64,000 nt of DNA from Salipaludibacillus sp. LMS25 (GTDB lineage: Bacteria > Bacillota > Bacilli > Bacillales > Salisediminibacteriaceae). The notes beneath the pieces are model-generated. The model did no database searches, was not told where the DNA came from, and saw nothing but the letters and a program-made list of their open reading frames with translations. A program made the translations under genes and the position numbers. This document shows, one piece after another, positions 18,776-29,192 of the stretch; the stretch's first letter is position 1; each line of letters opens with the position of its first letter. The stretch spans positions 248,001 to 312,000 of the forward strand of contig NZ_CP093299.1 in NCBI RefSeq assembly GCF_024362805.1, written 5' to 3'.

Positions 18776-19525
18776 ATGAATGACACTATAAAAATGATGC
18801 TGAATCACCGTTCAATAAGAAAATTTAAAGATGACCCACTCTCTCAGGAAGACATTACAACAATCATACAAGCTGCCCAGATGGCTTCCACTTCTAGTTT
18901 TATTCAAGCTTATACGATAATAGGGGTAACAAATAAAGCGGTCAAATCTGAATTAGCACATCTATCAGGACCTCAGCCTTACGTTGAACAAAACGGACAT
19001 TTTTTTGTGTTTTGTGCTGATCTTTATCGTCACACTATCGCTGGCACAATGGAAAAGACGGCTGTTACGACATCCTTAGAGTCAACAGAAAAATTTATGG
19101 TGGCAGTCATTGATGCCTCACTCGCCGCTCAAAACGCAACTATAGCTGCCGAATCCATGGGATATGGTATTTGTTATATTGGTGGCTTACGAAATGATAT
19201 GGAAAAAGTCTCACAGTTACTGTCTTTACCTGATTATGTGATCCCATTATTCGGACTCGCAGTCGGTATCCCAGATACCCAATCAGACCAAAAACCACGG
19301 CTACCTATGAATAGTATCTACTATGAAAATACGTATCCTAATGACACACATACTATTTACACGGATTTAGAAAGCTACAATGACACAATTGCCAACTACT
19401 ATAATGAACGGACACACGGTGAGCGACAAGATCGATGGACTGAACAAGTATCGCGCATGTTGAACAAACCAAAACGAACAGACATGAAAAAGGTGGTGCA
19501 ACAAAAAGGTTTCTTAAGAGACTAG
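18776..19525 (+). CDS. NAD(P)H-dependent flavin/nitro reductase, NfrA type
   Basis: A 249-residue FMN enzyme that reduces FMN and nitroaromatics with NAD(P)H. It opens with the FMN-binding segment NHRSIRKFKDDPLSQ and has the helix ASLAAQNATIAAESMGYGICYIGG typical of nitroreductase-fold flavoproteins; the C-terminal part (YYNERTHGERQDRWTEQVSR) is diagnostic for the NfrA group. ATG at 18776 follows AAGGAG; the longer frame to 18704 runs into repeat A2. Confidence 0.9.
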   Translation: MNDTIKMMLNHRSIRKFKDDPLSQEDITTIIQAAQMASTSSFIQAYTIIGVTNKAVKSELAHLSGPQPYVEQNGHFFVFCADLYRHTIAGTMEKTAVTTSLESTEKFMVAVIDASLAAQNATIAAESMGYGICYIGGLRNDMEKVSQLLSLPDYVIPLFGLAVGIPDTQSDQKPRLPMNSIYYENTYPNDTHTIYTDLESYNDTIANYYNERTHGERQDRWTEQVSRMLNKPKRTDMKKVVQQKGFLRD

Positions 19526-19715
19526 TCCTTTTAAAAAGTATCACATATGTTAAGAAGCGCTATCATAACGCCCTTAATGCCACAACGTCTAGCCTACTCA
19601 ACCATACACCTCTGTTAAATGACGTACAAACTAACAAGCAAGTAAAAATGATTCGAAACTGTTAAAATAAAGGGCGTAACCGATGTAAACTAATTTTATA
19701 AAGGAGGCTATCATC

Positions 19716-20180
19716 ATGACACAAAAGATGAATGTAGAAAGTTTTAACTTAGACCATACAAAAGTAAAAGCGCCTTACATCCGCTTAGCAGGAACAACAA
19801 AAGGCGCTGCGGGAGATATTATTTATAAGTACGACCTTCGATTTTGCCAGCCTAATAAAGATCATATGGATATGCCTGGCCTTCATTCCTTGGAACATAT
19901 GATGGCAGAGTTTAGCCGAAATCATCACCAACAAATCGTTGACATCAGTCCAATGGGGTGTCAAACAGGCTTTTATTTATCTATCATTAATGATGACAAC
20001 TACGAGACGGTCATTAAGCTCGTAGAAAAGACGCTAAACGATGTGTTAACTGCAACGGAAGTACCTGCGTGCAACGAAGTCCAGTGTGGCTGGGCTGCCT
20101 CCCACTCCCTTAAGGGTGCCAAGGATATTGCCCGTGATATGCTAGCCCATAAAGAGGAATGGCGAGATATTTTCCGCTAA
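19716..20180 (+). CDS. luxS: S-ribosylhomocysteine lyase
   Basis: Cleaves S-ribosylhomocysteine to homocysteine and DPD, the precursor of autoinducer-2, in the activated methyl cycle. The metal-binding HSLEH is at residues 57-61, the third ligand Cys124 in NEVQCG, and the catalytic Cys82 in MGCQTGFY. The 154-residue length is standard. The start follows AAAGGAGG, and the gene is monocistronic. Confidence 0.97.
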   Translation: MTQKMNVESFNLDHTKVKAPYIRLAGTTKGAAGDIIYKYDLRFCQPNKDHMDMPGLHSLEHMMAEFSRNHHQQIVDISPMGCQTGFYLSIINDDNYETVIKLVEKTLNDVLTATEVPACNEVQCGWAASHSLKGAKDIARDMLAHKEEWRDIFR

Positions 20181-20202
20181 CTTACCTTATCTTACGACAA
20201 AA

Positions 20203-20238
20203 AACGGTCTGCTTATAGTTAAGCAAGGCCGTTGTTTC
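20203..20238 (+). terminator. Terminator of luxS
   Basis: AACGGTCTGCTT pairs with AAGCAAGGCCGTT through a small internal mismatch, then TGTTT. Confidence 0.75.
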
Positions 20239-20296
20239 TATCTGTTCGGTTTTTCTATAATGCTTTTCCTAATTGTAACATGAAGGATGTCTGCAT

Positions 20297-20453
20297 CATA
20301 AAGCTAAGCTTCAATCAGTGGGCGTTTTCCTTCATCCCCCACTGATTATTCGTTTAACTTGGGACCTTTAGGGGCAGTTTATCCCCCACCTAAACTTTCG
20401 ACCTTCTTAAGTTTTGAGATGGGGGTTTTACTGCCCCTTAAGAGTGGGATAAA
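20297..20453 (+). repeat. Interspersed repeat, family A (copy A3)
   Basis: A full-length copy downstream of luxS, with both hairpins and the GATAAA end. Confidence 0.88.
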
Positions 20454-20532
20454 ATGGATTTGAGACAGGTCAGCTTTTGCCACACCATCTATAAATCTGA
20501 AGACGGCCAGCTGCAACAGGAAAATTATACCC

Positions 20533-20603
20533 ATAAAACGAGCCTTCATTCAGCGGGATCTCCCACTGATTGGTAGTTGAGTGAATTAAGCCATTAGCGT
20601 CTG
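20533..20603 (+). repeat. Truncated family B repeat (copy B6)
   Basis: It starts ATAAAACGAGCC, keeps a shortened hairpin 1 and GGTAGTTGAGTGAATTAAG, and stops before hairpin 2. The remaining 310 bases to the next gene (20604-20914) show nothing recognisable. Confidence 0.7.
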
Positions 20604-20914
20604 TGCTAAGAAATTAGCTTTACTTTCTGTATCATTAGCTACCATCTCTTACTGACGCATCCCTATCAGGTTAAAAGCTTTCAAGTCCCTTAACCTTACA
20701 TTGATTAAGCTAGTGATCTGAAACTCAATGATAGCAACATCTTCTTTTCTCATCTCGTTTCAATGAAAGCGCCAACAGTGAGGCATGCTTTCCACTAGCC
20801 ATGCATACGTCTCTTCCAATTAGGAATAATTAGGGAACTATCTCACATTACCATGTCACGTCGATAAATATGGTAAACTATTAGTAAGCTTAACTAGAAG
20901 AGGAGTGTCAGCAG

Positions 20915-21475
20915 ATGTCCAAGAAACAACCTGTTCATTGTCACGTCGTTGAAGCCGCTGCAAGAACGTTATTAAAGGAACGTGGCGTAGAACTAGAAGC
21001 CATCGCACAAATCGTTTATGATATGCAAAGTGAATATAATGAGTCACTATCTATGAAAGAATGTTTGGAAAGTGTTGACGCAGTTCTAGAAAAACGAGAA
21101 ATTCAACATGCCATTCTTGTAGGCATTGAATTAGATAAATTAGCTGAACAGAAAAAATTATCTGAACCGCTTCAATCGATTGTTGAAATGGATGAAGGTT
21201 TATTTGGAGTTGACGAAACAATTGCCATCGGTTCAGTGTTTGGTTATGGTAGTATCGCCGTTACCACATTCGGGTATCTCGATAAACAAAAGATCGGTAT
21301 CATTAAACAACTTGACTCAAAACCCGGTGATCGTGTTCACACGTTCCTAGATGATTTAGTCTGTAGTATAGCAGCCAATGCTTCCAGCCGACTTGCTCAC
21401 CGAATACGTGACCGAGAAGAAGACTTACGTGAAGACGAAATTAAGCATCGTGATGAAGAAGAACGTATTGGCTAA
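20915..21475 (+). CDS. PgpA-related protein (YutG-like)
   Basis: A 186-residue soluble protein related to phosphatidylglycerophosphatase A. It carries the family segments LFGVDETIAIGSVFGYGSIAV, TTFGYLDKQKIGIIKQLD and HTFLDDLVCSIAANASSRLAHR. The family dephosphorylates phosphatidylglycerophosphate, but the Bacillus YutG branch lacks membrane helices and its role is unproven. The C terminus is strongly charged. The start follows AGAGGAG. Repeat A4 begins 5 bases after the stop. Confidence 0.87.
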   Translation: MSKKQPVHCHVVEAAARTLLKERGVELEAIAQIVYDMQSEYNESLSMKECLESVDAVLEKREIQHAILVGIELDKLAEQKKLSEPLQSIVEMDEGLFGVDETIAIGSVFGYGSIAVTTFGYLDKQKIGIIKQLDSKPGDRVHTFLDDLVCSIAANASSRLAHRIRDREEDLREDEIKHRDEEERIG

Positions 21476-21480
21476 TGATC

Positions 21481-21638
21481 ATTAAACGAACCTTCAATCA
21501 GTGGGAGTTTTCCTTCATCCTCCACTGATTGTTCGTTTAACTTATCGAACCTTTAGGGGCAGTTTATCCCCCACCTAAACTTGTCGATCTTCTTAAGTTT
21601 TGAGGTGGGGTTTTACTGCCCCTTAAGAGTGGGATAAA
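21481..21638 (+). repeat. Interspersed repeat, family A with a family B-like left end (copy A4)
   Basis: It starts ATTAAACGAACCTTCAATC, the form seen in family B, then continues with hairpin 1, the family A hairpin 2 and GTGGGATAAA. It looks like a hybrid of the two families. Confidence 0.85.
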
Positions 21639-21715
21639 CTTAAGCTACCTTCTTGATTCTAGTTCATAACGGTGGTAGGATTTTGTTCAATGAATCTTTA
21701 TCAGGAGATGGAAAA

Positions 21716-21895
21716 ATGTCACGTAAACCAAAATGGATTTATTGGAAACAAATTTTCCCTTCAAAGTTTCAAGCAAGTTGTCAAAAAGCTAAGATAGAAG
21801 ACAATTGGATAAATGGCTATGAGGTAGGCCCTTTAGTTGAAATTCGCAAACTTAAAGATGATCGCTATATCGTCCGTTATACGTTTGATGAATAA
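21716..21895 (+). CDS. Small conserved protein (WIYWKQ family), copy 1
   Basis: A 59-residue basic protein beginning MSRKPKWIYWKQIFPSK and ending VRYTFDE, closely similar to the one at 33829-34014. Two copies under purifying-type similarity (identical cores SKFQASC, KAKI, DNW, NGYE) argue that it is a real gene. The start follows CAGGAG. Function is unknown; it has no signal peptide or membrane segment. Confidence 0.72.
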   Translation: MSRKPKWIYWKQIFPSKFQASCQKAKIEDNWINGYEVGPLVEIRKLKDDRYIVRYTFDE

Positions 21896-22485
21896 CAGGC
21901 TCCCCTTTCATATAGCAATTGTAAAGGCTGGGATTCAATGTGGTTAGCATACGAAACAAGACGGCAGAGTAGAACCCCCATTCATGTTAAATTTACTTTA
22001 ACAACCTAACAAGACGCCTATTATTATTTTTAGAACCTACGAGAAATTTACAGTTATCTTTTTTCAACTCCGTCTCCCCTCCTTAATATGTAAAAAAATC
22101 ACAAAAATCTACTTAACGAAAGTTTTCGAGGGTCACTTATACGATTGTATTCATCAAATCACTGATGAACTGCATTGTTATTGTGTGTCCTTTGTATATG
22201 ACAGCTTCTAATAGAAGGCATTCTGTTTAGGCTCTGAACACGTCATATGATGAAATTGGAAGTTATGATAGCACCAATGAACACTCATGGATAAAACATC
22301 AACTATATGAGTTCTTTAGGTGTTATCCCCATGTTATGTGTGATTAATTCTCTATAGACTAATTATAATTCCTACGTTTTTCAGAGCCTTTTTTCAAGAG
22401 GTTTTCGTCATCCGACAAAAATTTTCAATAAAACTATTGACTCTGGCTTATTTTTCTTATATATTAATATTTGTCGTCACATTTA
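21896..22485. other. Intergenic region before tRNA-Val
   Basis: About 590 bases with no ORF, repeat or RNA recognised on either strand. It should contain the promoter of the tRNA. Confidence 0.4.
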
Positions 22486-22561
22486 GTTCCGTTAGCTCAG
22501 TTGGGAGAGCGCCACCTTGACAGGGTGGAGGTCACTGGTTCGAGCCCAGTACGGGACACCA
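22486..22561 (+). tRNA. tRNA-Val (anticodon GAC)
   Basis: A 76-base cloverleaf. The acceptor stem GTTCCGT / ACGGGAC has one G-U pair, the D arm is AGCTCAGTTGGGAGAGC, the anticodon stem CCACC/GGTGG encloses TTGACAG, the T arm is CTGGTTCGAGCCCAG, and CCA is encoded. Anticodon GAC reads GUC/GUU (Val). Confidence 0.95.
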
Positions 22562-22573
22562 TAAAAAAACGCT

Positions 22574-22606
22574 AAACCCCTTGGTACACAAGGGGTTTTA
22601 TTTTTG
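22574..22606 (+). terminator. Terminator of tRNA-Val
   Basis: AAACCCCTTG / CAAGGGGTTT stem with a 5-base loop, followed by TATTTTT. Confidence 0.9.
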
Positions 22607-22707
22607 GTTTAAATTAACAAAAACACCATTACCCTATTTTTGGGACCAACGAGAAAAAATATTGATTTTCAGAACAAATGTTTGTATGTTAATAGTGAGG
22701 TGATTAC

Positions 22708-22917
22708 ATGACAGACTCAGAACGTAAAGTGTATCGTATTGTATTTAATCATAATCATTTAAAAGGACAGCACACTAAATATAGCAACTTACTTAAATTC
22801 ACAGGTAAAACGCCCAAAGACTTGGACAAGGCACTTGATGCACTCGTGGAAAAGCAACTCGTCTGGTGGGATAAGGACAAAAGTAAGGATGTGGCGTTGA
22901 GGGAGAAACAGTGGTAA
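22708..22917 (+). CDS. Small uncharacterised protein before the toxin remnant
   Basis: A 69-residue protein (MTDSERKVYRIVFNHNHLKG...) with a helix-rich, winged-helix-like pattern (KYSNLLKFTGKTPKDLDKAL). The start follows GAGGTG at good spacing. The next frame overlaps its stop, so the two were probably translated together. I do not recognise a family; its place directly upstream of toxin sequence suggests it belongs to that cassette. Confidence 0.6.
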   Translation: MTDSERKVYRIVFNHNHLKGQHTKYSNLLKFTGKTPKDLDKALDALVEKQLVWWDKDKSKDVALREKQW

Positions 22918-23718
22918 GTGTTTTCTTTGACTTGTTACAAAAGCGATCAGCAGAGATTAAATCAACGACTGATCCAAGGGAGAAAGAACTGGCGAGACTT
23001 GAAGCTGAGCAAGCGGCCATCGAAGCAGAGGAAGCACGCCTAGTTGAACAGCAAGCGTAGAAGAGGACAAATCGTGGTGGTCGAAAACAGTCTCAGCTGT
23101 GGTGGACACGGTGGAAAAAGCAGTGGATACGGTTGGCAATGCCGGCGTCAAGTGCGTATAATTATGTCACAGCGAACCCCACCGCAAGCCTCTCAACGGT
23201 CGTTGATTTCGTCCCAGTCGTCGGTAATCTAAATGCTGGTATCGAATCTGTCACAGGTCGGCGTTTAGAACCGTGGGAGCGCGCGGTCCCTGGTGGTGCT
23301 ATTCTCGGCGGAACAGCAGTTAAAGGTGCTAGTTTGCGAAGAATACAGATAATGTTGGATATATGGTAATAACTTCGGAAATGTAACTAAACAGACTGGA
23401 AACACTCCAAAAAATGTATTTAAACACGAGATATTAAAAAAAGATTATAAGTACACTCAACGATACGGCACTAATTCTAAGAAAGAGCTAATAGATGGTA
23501 GAATCCGTTATTATGATTCTGTCCAACCTGCCAAAAAACCAGGTGAAATGATCGGACGAAGAAAAGTACAAGAGTTAAATCCTAATACAGGACAAGTAAG
23601 AACTTGGCATGAAACGTTAGGTAGTGGAGGGGAAATTAGACAAGTAAGACCGCAACTCGGGCCTGACAAAACTCATTATCAATTTGATATAAATGGAAAC
23701 TACATAGGAAAGTGGTGA
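22911..23718 (+). pseudogene. Broken polymorphic (LXG-type) toxin gene
   Basis: A coding stretch from GTG 22911 (SVFFDLLQKRSAEIKST, then Glu/Ala-rich) shifts frame near 23058 to EEDKSWWSKTVSAVVDTVEK. It shifts again near 23133 to NPTASLSTVVDFVPVVGNLN and GRRLEPWERAVPG, a pre-toxin linker typical of LXG/WXG-secreted toxins. After a further break near 23370 comes the toxic tip, ending KTHYQFDINGNYIGKW at 23718. The N-terminal secretion domain is absent. The tip class is not identified. The intact immunity gene follows at once. Confidence 0.75.
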
Positions 23719-23722
23719 TCTT

Positions 23723-24004
23723 TTGTATAAGCCAACAGTCAAAGAAATCATTCACCAATTAAGATTAGTATTAGACGGCTCTTTAACTAGAGAAGAAGTA
23801 TCTAACTGGGCAGAAAATTTGAGTCAAGAATTAGAAAAAGAGCAAGGGTTAAAAGATAACGATTTGCTAGTGTGGAAATACTTAGATATCGTTTCCGGTA
23901 TTGATCTAAAAGATTCTCCAACCAGCTATTTGCATACTGAAGAAGAGATTATGGAGTGGATAAAAGACTTTAACAATGAATATGCTTCTAAACGTACATT
24001 ATGA
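23723..24004 (+). CDS. Probable immunity protein of the adjacent toxin
   Basis: A 93-residue acidic helical protein (MYKPTVKEIIHQLRLVLDGSL...). It starts with TTG 4 bases after the toxin stop, with the ribosome site GTGGTG inside the toxin end, so translation was coupled. Position and size fit the toxin-then-immunity order of polymorphic toxin loci. It is intact although its toxin is broken. The family was not named. Confidence 0.65.
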   Translation: MYKPTVKEIIHQLRLVLDGSLTREEVSNWAENLSQELEKEQGLKDNDLLVWKYLDIVSGIDLKDSPTSYLHTEEEIMEWIKDFNNEYASKRTL

Positions 24005-24030
24005 TTTTTGTCTACCATTACTTAACGAAG

Positions 24031-24052
24031 GCCCACCGGCAATTGGCGGGCT
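24031..24052. terminator. GC-rich hairpin between immunity and membrane-protein genes
   Basis: GCCC(A)CC / GGCGGGC around GGCAATT forms a stem that can end transcription of the converging genes, although the T run is weak. The same hairpin recurs at 50969-50991. Confidence 0.6.
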
Positions 24053-24061
24053 TAATACGTT

Positions 24062-24355
24062 TTATTTCGTGAAGTCTTCATGCGAGTTATAATCGCGATC
24101 ACCGACCATCCTATTTAGTGTCGTAGGCTCGGCCTTCCTCGGTTTCATCTCTCCGTTGGACTCCTCTAGTTTTTCGGCAATGTCGGCCAGGGCGAAGAAA
24201 AAGAACGCGCACACTACGCCAAGCAGTGTTATGCCGCCCGCATACCACCAACGCAAAGGATGCTCAACGGCTGCGGTTATGTCGAGATTAATACCAACAA
24301 TTAACACGGCTACCACGCCTATAACGAGTGTTGCTACCACTAGCTTGCGGATCAT
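24062..24355 (-). CDS. Small two-helix membrane protein with conserved C-terminal tail
   Basis: A 97-residue protein with two hydrophobic segments (about residues 4-22 and 35-58) and a charged cytosolic tail, EKLEESNGEMKPRKAEPTTL then NRMVGDRDYNSHEDFTK. The tail is almost unchanged in decayed copies at 48869-49015 and 51001-51134, and a fourth divergent copy lies at 48430-48600. Each is convergent with or beside immunity-type genes, so it is probably part of the toxin/immunity cassette or marks its boundary. The family is unknown to me. Confidence 0.7.
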   Translation of the reverse strand: MIRKLVVATLVIGVVAVLIVGINLDITAAVEHPLRWWYAGGITLLGVVCAFFFFALADIAEKLEESNGEMKPRKAEPTTLNRMVGDRDYNSHEDFTK

Positions 24356-24652
24356 TCCGACGTTACCATGTTAGAGGCACTCTTCGTTTTTTCTATTGCA
24401 CATCTATACCAATAATAGTTAATTTAAACATACGGAAAGAGACTTTAGCTCCATCGCCGTATAAACGTAAGCGCGAAACGATTTACGCATCATTCCCGTT
24501 TTATACGTAAATAGACGTCTTAAGCACGTTTACGGTGTGATCTATTAGCCCTTTAATCTCGCGTTTAAATAACACCGGTTATCATAAGGCGTGTATTTCG
24601 GTAGCAAGAAAGAACGACCGTGCTGCTTTCGTAAATTCGGTCCGGTTTGTCT
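24356..24652. other. Intergenic region before mnmA
   Basis: About 300 bases downstream of mnmA and upstream of the small membrane-protein gene; no terminator or gene is clear. Confidence 0.3.
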
Positions 24653-25771
<1,119 letters not shown>

Positions 25772-25873
25772 TTATTCTCCTGTCTTTCTATAATTCTTTC
25801 TATCATAAAACAGTAATCCCTACCGCTAGGGGGAGGTAAAGATCATAATATGGTTTACACTTCCCTTTACACT

Positions 25874-26712
25874 CTATGAAATGCCCACTTTTAATAATGT
25901 TTCTAAATCTTCTTTACTATAATAGTAGTTTTCATTACAAAAATGGCCATCCGTATCTATCATATCTCGGATTTCTTCGCTTCCTAGACTGATAATAGCG
26001 TTCGAGATTCTATCTCTAGAACACTCACATCGGAATTGAACTGGGATTTTTTCAAGAATAGTCATATTTTTTTCACCAAGTAATTGTTTAAGGATGAATT
26101 CTGGTGTTACACCTTGCCCTATCATCGAAGGAATGGAAGGTGTCGGATGGTCTTTTCTTCAGTATTTGGCAACAGCTGAATAATAAAGCCTCCAGCTGCT
26201 TGGATAGTAAAGTCCGTGTTTACAAGGACACCTACACCAACAGAGGAAGCTACTTGTTCGGAATGCAATAAATAAGAAGCAAAATCCTCACCGATTTAAC
26301 CGGATGCAATGGGAACCTGCCCAATAAAGGGTTGATTTAGACCAATATCTTTGGTTACGGAAATAACTCCATTTGTTCCCACTGATGATTTAATATCAAG
26401 TAAACTCAGCTGATTTAGTCCTGCATCCGCATGGGGATTTGAAACGTTCCCTCTCACTTCACCCTTAGCATTTGCATCAACTAAGGTGTTCCCAATTGGG
26501 CCACCACCATTCATTTTTATGGTTAGTTTTTCTTCCCCTTTTAGCATGATGCCAAGTATAACTCCTGCTGTCATAGCACGTTCCAGAACCACAGTACTGA
26601 CCACTAGCATATCATGGCGGCGCCTTGCTTCCTCGACCGTTTCGGTTTTAATCGCGGCATCTGCACGGACTTGCTTGTTATGAGCAATTGCTTTTACTAT
26701 ATAATCCTTCAC
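25874..26712 (-). pseudogene. hslO: Broken Hsp33 redox chaperone gene
   Basis: The N-terminal part (MKDYIVKAIAHNKQVRADAA ... LTIKMNGGGPIGNTLV) ends at a TAA where the family has Glu (ASG-stop-IGED). Reading resumes as [10 protein letters not shown] and [11 protein letters not shown], then shifts frame near IPSMIGQG. The zinc domain keeps FRCECS, but the second pair has lost one Cys (DGHFCN where CxxC is expected). One nonsense codon, one frameshift and a lost ligand make the gene dead. Confidence 0.9.
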
Positions 26713-26729
26713 TTTAATCTCTCATTCTT

Positions 26730-26945
26730 TTAATCTTTTTTTAACTTGTGGACTTTTGCTGGTGTTACATCATTCCCAAGTGAATCCTGTATCTTCATCC
26801 CTGAGAAAGTATGAAGAACTTGTCCTCGTATTTCACGTAAATAATCTTCTCTAAGCACTTGCTGCTCGACTTTTTCAGCATTTGTCAAGCCTTCTTCACG
26901 CTGCTTTTTCGCTAATTCATTAATTCGTTGCAGAAAATCAATCAT
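26730..26945 (-). CDS. DUF896 (YnzC/UPF0291) family protein
   Basis: A 71-residue protein, MIDFLQRINELAKKQREEGL..., with the family core LREDYLREIRGQVLHTFSG and GNDVTPAKVH. Members are small cytosolic helical-hairpin proteins; in Bacillus some belong to the LexA regulon. The frame is open to 27017, but ATG at 26945 gives the family N terminus. It is intact between two pseudogenes. Confidence 0.88.
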   Translation of the reverse strand: MIDFLQRINELAKKQREEGLTNAEKVEQQVLREDYLREIRGQVLHTFSGMKIQDSLGNDVTPAKVHKLKKD

Positions 26946-27003
26946 GTATTTCACCAACCTTCTTTTCATATTTACTCTATAATTTCTGTATGGAAGCAAA
27001 GTT

Positions 27004-27470
27004 TCATATTTCTTCAAGGTCAGTAAATGTCGCTACACCTCGTTTATGAATGGCTTTTTTGAAACTTTCTGCGTCTGCTTCTGCAACTGTTAACAAGTCA
27101 CAAATATCCGTACACACCCCAACAGTATGATTTTTTTAGTTTCAGCCAAATCTGTTTGAAAGAATGCATTATAGTTCGCTTTAGACGTATAAATTAAATG
27201 GTCATTATCTTGATTACCTTGAAACCAATCATATAATTCTCCATATGCCTTTGTACCTACACTATTATGTGATGGCCATAATTCAAAGTGTGAGTCATTT
27301 GATTGGTGGGCATCCATTGTTACAACAACTATCTCCCCCTCTGATAAAAACCTTTTCGCCAATACCTTAATATAAGGCACTACTTCTTGTGCAAGTTTAC
27401 CCGCAGTTAATGCTCCATTATCAGCCACAAAATCATTACTAAGTCCAACTTATCTAAACAATAAATACAT
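27004..27470 (-). pseudogene. pncA: Broken nicotinamidase gene
   Basis: Isochorismatase-fold nicotinamidases convert nicotinamide to nicotinate. The frame starts 8 bases after pncB with MYLLFR, meets TAA, and continues VGLSNDFVADNGALTAGKL, where Gly replaces the catalytic Asp of VDxxNDF. It contains VVTMDAHQSND and shifts frame just before VCTDICDLLTVAEAD, which holds the catalytic Cys. A premature stop, a frameshift and a lost active-site Asp show inactivation. It sits as the last gene of the NAD cluster. Confidence 0.88.
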
Positions 27471-27477
27471 TCTTACC

Positions 27478-28941
27478 TTATAAGGGTACAGATTTTTGGA
27501 TTTGAATTTTTGCTTCCTCTATGTTTTTCATTTTATTATTCCAACAAGCCTGACTTAAATCCACAGGATATTCTGCTGGATTCAATGATCGTTTGTACTC
27601 TATCCATAAAAGATTAAGTTGTTGATGTACATAGGATTGAATCTCTTGGACCCGTGGACATTCATACACAAGTGTCCCATTGTGGAAAATATCTTCGTGC
27701 AAATCTTTGGCCGTAAAATTTGTGACTAAATTTCCAATGTACGTGTGCACAGGATGAAACATGTGAAGTTTGGTTTCGTTTTCTGGTTGTTCGTTGGCTA
27801 AAGCAATATAATCTCCTTCTGATTTTTTAGTATGATTGTTAATAATACGGTAAACTTTTTTTATTCCTGGTGTCGTGACTTTTTCTGGACTGGAAGAAAT
27901 CTTAATGGTATCGGTCATCTGTCCATTGTCATCTTCAATGGAGACCAGTTTGTACACTGCACCTAATGCCGGCTGATCAAAAGCAGTAATTGCTTTGGTA
28001 CCAACTCCCCAAGCATCAATTTTCGCTCCTTGTGCCTGTAAGCTCATAATGGTATATTCATCGAGATCATTTGAGGCATAGATTTTAGTGTCAACGCATC
28101 CTGCTTGATCTAATAATTTTCTTGCTTCTTTAGATAGATAAGCCAAATCTCCACTATCTAACCGAATACCTACAAAATTTATATTGTTACCTAGTTCTTG
28201 GGCGACTTTGATCGCGGTAGGCACACCTGATTTTAGCGTGTCATAAGTATCCACTAAAAAGACACAGTTTTTGTGACGCTTTGCGTATTTATGGAAAGCG
28301 GTGTATTCATCTCGATACGCTTGAACAAAGGAATGAGCGTGCGTTCCTGAAACAGGAAGATCAAATCGCTTTCCTGCTCGAACATTACTTGTGCCAGAGA
28401 AACCACCAATATAAGCAGCTCTTGTCCCCCATAATGCAGCATCGAATTCATGTGCGCGTCTTGTTCCAAACTCTAAGACAGGTTTGTTACCTGCAACTTG
28501 TTTGATTCGAGAGGCTTTAGTTGCGATGAGAGTTTGATAATTTACGATATTTAATAAGGCCGTCTCAACGAGCTGCGCTTCGCCTAAAGGTGCTTCGATA
28601 CGCAAGATGGGCTCGTTACCAAATACAACTTCCCCTTCTTTCATGGCACGAACAGTTCCTGTAAAACGTATAGTTCGCAAAAATGCCACATAGTCTTCTC
28701 CATAGCCAATTTCTAGTAAGTAATCCAAATCGCTTTCAGAAAAATGAAACGCTAGAAGGTAATCAATAATCCGTTCTAATCCAGCAAAAATAGCATAACC
28801 GTTACCAAACGGCAATTTTCTAAAATACAAGTCGAATACAGCTTTTTTGGTATGAATGTTGTCTTCCCAATAAGCTTCTGCCATATTAATTTGGTACAAG
28901 TCCGTGTGCAGGGCGAAGCTATCATCCAAATACTTGGTCAT
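27478..28941 (-). CDS. pncB: Nicotinate phosphoribosyltransferase
   Basis: Converts nicotinate and PRPP to nicotinate mononucleotide in NAD salvage. The 487-residue sequence has LHTDLYQINMAEAYW at the N terminus, the signature EFGTRRAHEFDAALWGTRAA, FSGTSNVRAG and the phosphate-binding GIRLDSGDL. It is intact, with start site AGGAGG. It follows the HD gene on the same strand after a 250-base gap and precedes the broken nicotinamidase, so nicotinate from food or from another amidase would be its substrate. Confidence 0.95.
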   Translation of the reverse strand: MTKYLDDSFALHTDLYQINMAEAYWEDNIHTKKAVFDLYFRKLPFGNGYAIFAGLERIIDYLLAFHFSESDLDYLLEIGYGEDYVAFLRTIRFTGTVRAMKEGEVVFGNEPILRIEAPLGEAQLVETALLNIVNYQTLIATKASRIKQVAGNKPVLEFGTRRAHEFDAALWGTRAAYIGGFSGTSNVRAGKRFDLPVSGTHAHSFVQAYRDEYTAFHKYAKRHKNCVFLVDTYDTLKSGVPTAIKVAQELGNNINFVGIRLDSGDLAYLSKEARKLLDQAGCVDTKIYASNDLDEYTIMSLQAQGAKIDAWGVGTKAITAFDQPALGAVYKLVSIEDDNGQMTDTIKISSSPEKVTTPGIKKVYRIINNHTKKSEGDYIALANEQPENETKLHMFHPVHTYIGNLVTNFTAKDLHEDIFHNGTLVYECPRVQEIQSYVHQQLNLLWIEYKRSLNPAEYPVDLSQACWNNKMKNIEEAKIQIQKSVPL

Positions 28942-29192
28942 AACACTTTCCTCCTAAGTAACAAAAATTCAGCTTGGACTTCCTCTGAGAAAGGACATTG
29001 AAATATTGAATAAATCTTTATACGTGTTTGTTTACTAAATTCAGGAGAAAGCCTAAGGAAATTAGACAAAATCGTGTTTTTATACATATAACATTTCAAA
29101 ACACTCCACTCCCCAAACACTTGCTGATACAACAATCAACAGTTGTGTTCATGAAAATATGAAAACGGAAAGTAGATTCCCCTCTCTATTTT

